Origin: Perca fluviatilis
Lineage: Eukaryota > Chordata > Actinopteri > Perciformes > Percidae
Assembly (NCBI RefSeq): GCF_010015445.1
Contig: NC_053123.1
Location: 11,419,434-11,483,433 of the forward strand
Reading direction: 5' to 3'
DNA length: 64,000 nucleotides
Position numbers and translations under genes: made by a program. Positions 55,953 to 64,000 of the stretch are shown here, in pieces (the stretch's first letter is position 1; each line of letters starts with the position of its first letter). Under the pieces are notes generated by a model. It made no database searches and was not told where the DNA came from. It was given only the letters and a program-made list of their open reading frames with translations.

Positions 55953-56795
55953 ATGGTGAAGCCGAATTAAGCCAAAAACACTGAAAAACAAACTACAACT
56001 GAAGAAACGAGTGATGAGACGAAAGCTAACTTGCTAGCAGCTAGCAAGTTCAGGATACCGCGACAGATGAGGCGCCGACAATGACGGATGTCATGGCTGC
56101 AATCAACTGGCTGAATCAGAATGTCGACTCTAAGTTTGAGTTGCTCAATGCATCCATCGCTGGTCTGAAACTGTCACTGGACGCCGTGGAGCAAAGAGTT
56201 ATCTCAAATGAAGGAGGTCTGAACGAACGCTAGACCCGAATTAAAAAACCTGGAGGATCAGTGTTCAAGATGGGCAGAGGAGGCTAGGTCGCTCAGCAAG
56301 AGAGTGGAAAACCTGGTGTCTAGATCTAGATGGCAAAATGTTCGAATTATAGGTGTTAAAGGAGGTATGGAAAAATGCAACCCTACGGACATCGTTTCGA
56401 AACTAGGAGTGAGTGAAACGCTTCTAGGAGTGGATCGTGCACACAGAGTCCGTGTGAGGGCCACGGCAACAGACGGCCCTCCTCGTCAACTTATTGCAAG
56501 GATTCATCACGACTCAATAAAGGAACAAATACTGAGGCTTGCTTCAAAGAAGTACCCTTTACAACATTAGGGATCACGCATCTTTATTTTCCCGGACCTG
56601 GGCCCAGCCGTAATGAAACAGCGTCAGCGATTCGACAACATCAGGACCAGATGCAAGGCGGCGGAGGAGAGATGCGGGTTCCGGCATCCAGCGACATTTG
56701 TTGTCTCGGTAGGAGCGGACAAGCGCACAATCAACAATTCGAAAGATGCTGAGAAGTTCCTGGATAACAAAAAAGTACTGAATCTCAGTACTTAA
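55953..56795 (+). pseudogene. L1-like ORF1 (RNA-binding protein) remnant
   Basis: From ATG at 55953 the reading begins MVKPN and meets a stop at codon 6. In another frame the protein resumes as MTDVMAAINWLNQNV at 56081, a heptad-like region with LEDQ and LSKRVENL that suggests the coiled coil. Then VRIIGVKGG (about 56338-56364) and VDRAHRVRVRA (about 56431-56463) give the RRM-like domain with the RAHR motif of L1 ORF1 proteins. A stop follows at 56568, then FPDLGPAVMKQRQRF and CGFRHPATFVV. At least one frameshift (around 56245) and three stops are visible. The C-terminus is cut at about 56770 by the hAT insertion. Confidence 0.8.
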
Positions 56796-57711
56796 GTAAA
56801 AGTACAAATAACCAGAGATATATTTACTTTAGCAAAAGTAGAAGTACAACAATGACAACCCTACTTAAGTAAAAGTAAGAAGTACCTGACTTTAAATGTA
56901 CTTTAAGTATTAAAAGTAAAAGTACTTGCAAAACGATTTATTCTCTCTCTCTATATTCTAATAACAAAAAAAACAAAAAAACTAGTATGAGCTGTGGCAT
57001 TTTAATTAAGGTAGTTTTAGGTTAATGTAATTGTGCTTACCATCCTTGGCCCAGTTTACATTCTTACTTACAATTCTGGTTATCTATCAGGGTGATCTGA
57101 AGCTCGACTTTGCATTATTTCCAAAGGGACAGTGAATGCTGCACACATTTATCTAGCGAGAACACACGGGCTTGAACGACAAGTACGAGGCTTCACAGCT
57201 GAGGAGGACCGGGAGTGTTTTTAAGATAAATATACGGGTTGTATATTAATTAATTAATTAATCCCTATGTGAACGGATGCTTCACATATGACCGAGCAGA
57301 GTATCGGGAGCAGCAGTAGTACCGGGAGCGGTACGCCGTGGGCCAATAAATGCTATTGGAGGGCGGGTCATGGCGCGGCCATGGGCGCGGCCATAGTGGG
57401 ATTCGTAATATCGCGAGCGGCACCGGGAGCTGGACGGCCGCTGCTGAAGGCTTCCCTGCGGACTGCAAACGTGTGACGGTCAGGAAGACGTTTTGGCTGC
57501 GGGGAAACTGATCAGAAAACGTAACGAAAATGTAACAGAACGTTGTAGAGATGTAGTGGAGTAGAAAGTATAGATAACTGCTGCAAAATGTAACAAAGTA
57601 AAAGTCAAAAGTATGCACTATTGATTGTACTTAAGTAAAGTACAGATACGTGAAAAATGTACTTAAGTACAGTAACAAAGTATTTGTACTTCGTTACATT
57701 CCACCACTGCA
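56768..57711. mobile_element. hAT-related element inserted in L1 ORF1
   Basis: The right end, inverted, reads CAGTGGTGGAATGTAACGAA, a well-known fish hAT-type terminus. The left side has TCAGTACTTAAGTAAAAGTA at about 56787, the matching subterminal block, but its outermost bases are eroded. Subterminal ACTTAAGTA repeats are dense on both sides. The interior is GC-rich and includes GGCCATAGTGGGATTCGTAA, shared with the hAT element at 12915-14281. Confidence 0.75.
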
Positions 57712-57766
57712 TACATCTTTGGACAATTTTAGGCTGTTACATAAGCACGGGGATATATCATGCCAT

Positions 57767-58260
57767 ATGGGTGATGTCACAAAGATAGTGAGCTGGAATG
57801 TGCAAGGATTAAATCACCCAGTTAAAAGAGGAAAAATTATGGCAAATTTAAAAAGCTTGAAAGCTGATGTTATATTTCTCCAGGAAACACACATCAGGAA
57901 TACAGCTAAAAACATGGGATGGGGATCACAAATATATCAGTCAAATGTTGGTGCCAGAGCCAGAGGGGTAGCCAATATTATTAAGAAGAATGTGTTATTG
58001 GATCATGGGTGTACAGTCAGGGATCCAGATGGCAGGTTTTTAATTGTATCAGGGACATTCAATTGTGTTTCCGTCACACTGATAAAAGGTATATGGTCCA
58101 AACTTTGACGATCCTGCATTTTTCCAAACGATTTTGAGTAGAATTCCAGAGGTTGGTGAGACAAACATCATTATGAGCGGGGATTTTAATTGTATTCTTG
58201 ACACTTTAATGGATAAACAAACTAGCAAATCTAGTGATTGGATAAAATCCCCCTCCAGTT
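57767..58260 (+). pseudogene. L1-like ORF2 endonuclease domain
   Basis: From ATG at 57767 the translation reads MGDVTKIVSWNVQGLNHPVK, then KADVIFLQETHI, then RGVANIIKKNV, and, after a frame change near 58105, MSGDFNCILDTLMDK. These are the L1 endonuclease blocks SWNVxGL, FLQETH (catalytic glutamate) and GDFN (catalytic aspartate and asparagine). The region just after DFNC is deleted compared with intact L1s, and SDHAP near 58350 (the SDH block with the catalytic histidine) appears out of frame. The domain is recognisable but not functional. Confidence 0.85.
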
Positions 58261-58415
58261 CATAAATCCTATTCTAGGATTGATTTCATGCTGTTGGACT
58301 CTAAACTGATCTCCAGTGTTGTGACCACACAATACCATAATATCTTGATAAGTGATCATGCTCCTGTGTCACTTGACATTAGATTTAAAATTCATAGAGA
58401 TGAACGCACCTGGAA

Positions 58416-59443
58416 ATTTTGAAAGAGAAAAGTTTTCTGGATTATATGTCCACCAGGCTGCCAGACATAATTGCCATCAATGACACTGGGGATGTGGATG
58501 ATTCAGTACTGTGGGAATCAATCAAAGCAGTGCTTAGAGGGAACATTATATCCTATGTAACAGGCAGGAGAAAACAAGCCGAAAAGAGGTTAGTGGAGTT
58601 AAATTAATCTGTATCTCAACTAGAGCATTCTTACAAAGACTCGGCAGATCCAGATTGAAATCTATAGTCTCCCATAGAGATGAGTACAATACAATTTAAT
58701 CTGCTCAGGTTTGTAAGCAGATGAACAGAATTAAACAGATGCAATTTGAAATAGGAGATAAAACTCAGAAGTTGTTGGCACGGCAGTTGAGAAAGGCCCA
58801 AGCCTCTTGGGCCATAATGAGAATAAAATCAGACAATGGGACTGTTCTTACTGACCTTAAAGAAATAAACGCACGTTTTATGGCGTTCTATTCAGAACTG
58901 TACAAGTCAAACTGTAATCATGACACAGACGTAATTAGGTCACTTCTCTCAGAGCTGAACCTCCCTCATCTTAGCGGTGAAGCATTGGCGAAGTTAGACA
59001 AGGACATCTCTATTGAAGAGATAGTAGAAGCAATTACGGAATTCCCAAATAACAAGGCACCTGGCCCTGACGCACCCATACACTATAGAGTTCTATAAGT
59101 GCTTCTCAAAGGAGCTGTCTCCACTACTGTTGCGGATGTTTAAACATGCAGCATCTAATAGTCAACTGCCTCAAACGCTTTATAAGGCAAACCTTTCTTT
59201 AATTTTGAAAAAGGGCTGCAACGAGCTAGATGCCTCTTAAAGACCTGTGTCATTACTCCCTAATAACACAAAGTTGATAAGCAATATTCTGGCCAACCGA
59301 TTAAAAACTATCCACACAATTGTGCACCCTGATCACACAGGTTTTATTCCCAACAGACACACTTCACTTCAACTATGGAAGTCCGATGTCCTGTGCCTTT
59401 TACTTGAGGCTAAGGCTTCCATCTGGAGAAGCTCAGATTCATG
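58416..59443 (+). pseudogene. L1-like ORF2, linker and N-terminal RT region
   Basis: Plus-strand frames give FLDYMSTRLPDIIA (about 58437), a linker, then ARFMAFYSELYKSNC (about 58877), SIEEIVEAITEFPNNKAPGPDA (about 59009-59075, the NKAPGPDG block that opens the L1 RT), and, after another frame change, LLPNNTKLISNILANRLK (about 59250-59305) and TGFIPNRH. The catalytic FADD box is not present, because the sequence stops matching at about 59443. Loss of the 3' half is unusual for LINEs, which normally lose their 5' end on insertion. It implies a later deletion, possibly linked to the Tc1-like insertion next door. Confidence 0.85.
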
Positions 59444-59457
59444 AATGCAGGGATGAA

Positions 59458-60301
59458 GGATTATTAGGAACACCTGTTCAATTTTTTTAATTATCTAATC
59501 AACCAATCACATGGCAGCTGCTTCAATGCATTTAGGGGTGTGGTCCAGGTCTAGATAATCTCCTGAAATCCAAACTGAATGTCAGAATGGGAAAGAAAGG
59601 TCATCTAAGCCACTTTGAGCGTGGCATGGTTGTTGGTTCCAGATAGGCTGCTCTGAGTAGTTCACACTCTGCTCAGTTACTGGGATTTTCATGCACAACC
59701 ATTTCTAGGGTTTACAAAGAATAGTCTGAAAAGGAAAAACATCTAGTATGCTGCAGTCCTGGGTGGCGAAAATGCCTCGTTGATGCTAGAGGTCAGAGGA
59801 GAATGGGCCGAGTGATTCAAGCTGATAATCAACTTTGACTCAAATAACCACTCGTTACAACCGAGGTATGCAGCAAAGAATTTGTGAAGCCACAACACTA
59901 ATAACCTTGAGGCGGATGGGCTACACCAGCAGAAGACCCCACCGGGTACCACTCATAGCCACTAAAAATAGAAAAATGAGGCTACAATTTGCACGAGCTC
60001 ACCAAAATTGGACAGTTGAAGACTGTAAAAATGTTGCCTGGTCTGATGAGTCTCGATTTCTGTTGAGACATTCAGATGGTAGAGTCTGAATTTGGCGTAA
60101 ACGGAATGAGAACATGGATCCGTCATGCCTTGTTACCAGTGGGCAGGCTGGTGGTGGTGGTTTAGTGGTGTGGGGGATCCCTTTCGCCATTGATTCAACG
60201 AAGTGCTAGAAGCATTCTTTAGAAATGTTGGCCCATATTGATAGGATAGGGTCAAACACAGTATTAGTATGGTGTTCCTAATAATCCTTTAGGTGAGTGT
60301 A
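59458..60301 (+). mobile_element. Tc1-like transposon with internal deletion
   Basis: The left terminus GGATTATTAGGAACACC and the right terminus, inverted as ACTCACCTAAAGGATTATTA followed by GGAACACC, are inverted repeats; the left one lacks its outer ten bases. The transposase on the plus strand starts MGKKGHLSHFERGMVVG near 59587, continues with LGFSCTTISRV (helix-turn-helix) and has QITTRYNRG, YTSRRPHRVPL and the acidic block VAWSDESRF near 60035-60060, then GLVVWGIPF. The third acidic block (SPDLNPIEN) is deleted and there are several stops. It is not functional. Confidence 0.85.
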
Positions 60302-60600
60302 TGTTGATAATGTAATAGTAGCGGTTTCAAACAGAATTTTTGTTTTTTCTCTCTCTTTTGACTCCTGGTTTGCTTTTTGGTCTCTTAACTAAGTCTTGAT
60401 ATTTGCTACGGTACCTCACCATAATGTATTCAGAATCCGCCAAATAATTACAATTGTATGTTCTTGATTGCTGCTTTATTGATGTTATTGTATGAATAAG
60501 ACAATGGAAAAACAATGTTGCTTGTTTGGACAAGTGCAGTCTATACCCAATGTTGATCTGCAATAAACATATTTAAAATTCTTTTAATTAAAGCTATCAG
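60302..60600 (+). repeat. Possible L1-like 3' tail
   Basis: The segment between the Tc1-like element and 60600 ends with GATCTGCAATAAACATATTT, an AATAAA-containing AT-rich tail, and holds GTATGAATAAGACAATGG. These resemble L1-type 3' untranslated tails, so the Tc1-like element may sit between the two surviving halves of one LINE. This is a judgement from composition. Confidence 0.3.
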
Positions 60601-60604
60601 TTTA

Positions 60605-62620
60605 GTGTGTGGATGTTTTGTCCGACTTGTGCCTTCGCTGTTTTTTATACAGCACTTGATGGATGCGTGCGCTCTACACACTGCTGATTCCCAGCATAGC
60701 ACCACTTGACATCTACCTGACTAGAGGTCTGATCAGCAAGAGGAATTGAAAACACCTGTTTGAGTGTGCAACTGTTACTTAAGAAGCCACCCAAATTAGA
60801 CCTGATATGTTAAACCATCTGTAAATCAGTGAAGCTTCCCTTATTGGACAAGGTTTTGGAAATAGAGTTGCAGACAAGCTGATTGCTCATATGAATGAGA
60901 ATGGTCTTTTTGAGAAGTTTCACTCTGATATTAGAGCCCCATGTCATTGACAAAATGTTTTGCTTTTAGCTGCTAATTCAAGGAAATCCTCAGAACTTGT
61001 TCTTTTAGACTGTAGTGCATTATATCATCCTTGAATGCCTTAAACACTGAATAGCTGTTTTACCTTTAACCTGAATGTCTCTTTGGGATGCTTGATAATG
61101 CATTGCCCTCTGCACAGTGCAAGTACTAATACGTGAGCCTTCCTCCTTAACGGTCCTTCACGTCTGTAAGATTGAGATCTAAGAATGTCCTGCAGTGAAA
61201 CTTAGACAAATCTAAAATTATATAATCAGCCCTTATCAGATTTTGACAGAAGAGTCATAGAAGACCTTGTTTCGGTTATTCACCAGCTTAGCTGTACTCC
61301 TTGTGACTGATAAAGTGACCTTGATTTGTAAAATTGGTGGAAATCCCCTTTAAGCAAAACGTCACAATGTATTTCTCATTAGAATAAATGACATATAGAT
61401 GGGTTAAGGCCCCACCATTGTCCGTTCTGTATTAAGTGTACTGTTGGAGTATCTCACTGTTGGGACACAAGCTTATCTGCTGGCTGTTTCATGTCCTCCA
61501 AAATTGCATTTTTGATGGACTCCTTTTGTTTGACCCATACTTTTCTCTCTGACCCATTGTGGGGTAATTGGCTGAGCTAGTGGTAACCCCCTTGAGTTCC
61601 TGTCATTCTGCCCTGACATCCCTCTGCCACCCCATACTTTTATCCAAAGAGAAATATAACCTAAGATAATTGGAATCTTTCTCTTTCTTCAGTATCTGTC
61701 AACTTGCCTTATTTGCTCTTCAGAAATATGAAACTTTCCTTTTGACAAGAACCACAGAACAGCTGACTCTTCACGCAGTAATGGTTTGTACAGCATCTGC
61801 ACAGCATCTTACACAATGATGGGACAACGCTAATTAATCTAATACTTATTATTTCCTAAAAGAGCAAGTTTGCTAATTGATGAAGTGGAAAAAATATTCA
61901 GATAAAGCTCTCGTCCTCAAGCAGTGAATAAAAAACCCCGAGCTGACTTGCAGTGTTTGTTCTCCCTCTTCATTTGTTATCACAAAGAATTTCATTTTGA
62001 GATTCACACGTGACAAGGCTGTAATACTTTGTAGTGCAAGAGCAAGACATGCCTTTCTTGAGGTTTCCCCCCTCACAAAAGGGCACATGGAGAGAACTCC
62101 CATAGTATTCTCCCTAGCTACACAGATTACAAAACTCTCTGAATAGTCACAAATGTGAAAAGCCACAGACCGAATCGAAATCTAGGGATGGCATTAATCC
62201 TGACAGTAAATTCAAATCACACGACATTGCAAGGGCTGATAGCTGACTCTCTGCATCTCAGCCTCTGGATGCTCTTTTCCATCCATAGAATCACACAGAG
62301 TACTATGGCTGGCTGCCTGCGGTTTGCCATCTGATTGCGCGTTTTATTTAAAGCAGTTCTTTCCAAGTACCAATCAGGATTTCCATCATTTAACCTCATA
62401 TGTTAGTGTCGGCCAGAGGCAAGCTCCTGTAACCATATCTTAAAATGGTTGTGGTAAAATTCACTTATCACATTACGTACTATTGGAATTCAGTGCTATC
62501 AATGGAATGTCACAATAATTACACCCCAGCTATAGGAGAGAGCTTATCATCTATTCTTAAAATGGAACATATCACTGACCCTCTGATAATTACTGCATTA
62601 ATTAAGCTCAAACAAGGCAG
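60605..62620. other. Unannotated DNA
   Basis: No gene or recognised repeat. Confidence 0.5.
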
Positions 62621-62625
62621 CATGT

Positions 62626-63215
62626 TAGGCTGGGCGATATGGCCTAAAAATAAAATCCCCAATTAAAAAAAAAAAAATCTGATTTAAGATTTAAATCGAT
62701 TTTTTTATCCCCCTACTTAAAATCAATCTGCAGATGACAAAGAAATTGTTCAAAACAAGTTTTAACATAATTTTGTTTTGACTCATACACACACGCACAC
62801 ACATATATTCAACAACAACAAAACGGATGCGTGAGATAAAGCGGTTGTTGTTCTCGTTCCTTGCTAAAAGTTCAAATCATTTTAACGTTATTGCGCAACC
62901 TTGCCCCTATTTTCACCTGTTGCTGAGTAACGTACATTAACATCCCATGGTCTCTTGAATGTAGCATACCTGTAGCAAGATCCTTCGTAGTAACTAGCGG
63001 TAAAAACAAACGTCGAAGAGGAGCTCTGTGCTGCAGAGCGGCGATTGCTAGTTGTTTAAGACACTAGAGACCTCCGTCACAGCTCGCTCGTATCTGCAGC
63101 ATTTAGTAGGTGTGTTGAGCCACAACACTGCTGGTGGTTCAGTTATCCGAGAATAGGTGACTCTCAGCTGGGGACAGAGCACCGCAAGCTGCCGTTCATT
63201 TCAGCGGAGATTATG
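62626..63215 (+). mobile_element. Possible hAT 5' end with first-exon-like end
   Basis: The start TAGGCTGGGCGATATGGCC resembles the terminus of a fish hAT group. An AT-rich subterminal region with ATTTAAATCGATTTTTTTAT follows, then a CpG-rich stretch (62820-63215) that ends GAGATTATGGATAAGTAAGT, an ATG followed by a donor-like AA/GTAAGT. In some hAT elements a tiny first coding exon is arranged like this. No right terminus or transposase is in the window. A host CpG-rich promoter plus first exon is the alternative. Confidence 0.35.
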
Positions 63216-63243
63216 GATAAGTAAGTAATGAAACGACTAGTTA

Positions 63244-63325
63244 TTATATATATATATATATATATACACATACATACACACACATACATATATATATACA
63301 CACATACATATATATACATATACAA
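63244..63325. repeat. Mixed (TA)n/(CATA)n microsatellite
   Basis: TATATA run followed by alternating CACATACATA and TATATA blocks. Confidence 0.95.
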
Positions 63326-64000
63326 AACATGATGGACTCTTCACAAAAGGTAATTATCTTCACTCGAGCTTCTGCGCGGGAAAGCCGCCAGACGACACAA
63401 TCTTCTGAACATAGCCATACTGAGAAATACAGAGTGAGTTGTGTGAAGCTGTTAGTCTTTATTAGCTTTGTAGCAACTCACTTGGCAATGGCTTGAATGT
63501 AAGGGATGTTCAATAATATCAAAAAGTTACGCACTAAAGCTTTAATGCTGCTTCACCATTTATCAGTTTTCATTCAGTTGTTCATTGATGGCAATTGGTC
63601 AGATTTCCACAGGTGTGATTAACTTAGAGAAAAATTAAAAACATGGCTCAGAAAAAAAATAATAATAATGATGGATGGTGGCATTGATGATAGAGGATAT
63701 ATTTTTCATTCATTTGTAGTATTTTGCTTTTTGTTGGAAGTAAGTGGCCATTGTGTTAATAAACAAGAATTAATCTCCAAGCCTAACACAGTATATGGAT
63801 GTATGGGAATATTATTATTGTTGATATTAATGTGTTTGTTTTCATAATGCTGCTATGCGTTTGAAACAAACTTTGTATGAAAATGAAATGTTGACATGAT
63901 TGATGGGGTTATAGGGCAGTCTTTATTGTTCTTTTGAACTGTAATGGGATGTGGCCGATTAGTGAGGTCTGCAACACGTGTGCTGTCATTGTGGTGTGCT
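63326..64000. other. Unannotated DNA
   Basis: No gene or recognised repeat to the end of the window. Confidence 0.5.

Larger units (their letters stand above)
55800..59443 (+). mobile_element. L1-like LINE, broken, interrupted by a hAT element
   Basis: The plus strand shows a GGGACTTCCGGC-type 5' region at 55806, an ORF1 remnant (55953-56795), a hAT insertion, an endonuclease (57767-58260) and an N-terminal RT region (58416-59443), in the order of an L1/Tx1-type LINE. The catalytic RT core and everything downstream are lost before 59443. A possible 3' tail lies at about 60480-60580, after the Tc1-like element. Confidence 0.85.

Overview
The window looks like intergenic or intronic DNA of a ray-finned (probably percomorph) fish. 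The evidence is the repeat content: long CA/TG and GA microsatellites, hAT, TTAA-type and Tc1/mariner elements, a tRNA-derived SINE, CR1/L2/Rex1-like and L1-like LINE remains, and several interspersed repeats I know from fish genomes. The background is AT-rich and every protein-like stretch of the transposon type is broken. I find no complete host protein-coding gene, no rRNA and no functional tRNA gene. Four short stretches have splice-like borders and could be exons (7955-8201 minus, 40203-40252 plus, 46782-46811 plus, 48252-48300 minus); none can be confirmed from sequence alone.

Layout. 1-12 kb: a decayed DNA transposon (2.2-2.9 kb), a copy of an old fish repeat (3.7-4.0 kb), a palindromic MITE with another element inside it (4.06-4.68 kb), a LINE reverse-transcriptase C-terminus (4.85-5.19 kb), a dead Tc1 element (5.2-5.83 kb), and a short element carrying a RecQ-like helicase fragment with a 9-bp target duplication (9516-10107). 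12-20 kb: a TTAA-flanked element whose interior holds a complete hAT insertion, which itself holds an L2-like 3' tail; a hAT-like MITE; and a palindromic element with an 8-bp duplication (19210-19913). 20-30 kb: a tRNA-derived SINE, a 794-bp fold-back element (23056-23849), and a TTAA MITE split by a hAT-like element that carries a tRNA-Glu-like box. 30-37 kb: a decayed CR1/L2/Rex1-like LINE on the minus strand with its 3' tail, and a second helicase-fragment element (35998-36471). 38-49 kb: mostly low-repeat DNA with a possible conserved regulatory block near 46 kb and a second copy of the old fish repeat split by a TTAA element. 49-54 kb: a 4.05-kb hAT element that contains a non-coding modular element. 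55-60 kb: an L1-like LINE interrupted by a hAT element and a Tc1-like element. 62.6 kb to the end: a possible hAT 5' end and a TA/CA microsatellite.

No gene system operates here. The main content is a layered insertion history that can be read from exact target-site duplications: TTAA for six or more palindromic elements, 8 bp for hAT elements, and 9 bp for the TAGCCTGG-ended group and the helicase carriers. The less ordinary signals are helicase N-terminal fragments inside short DNA transposons, tRNA-like boxes paired with telomere-like G-rich motifs in separate elements, and a modular non-coding element with repeated GGCGCT boxes.
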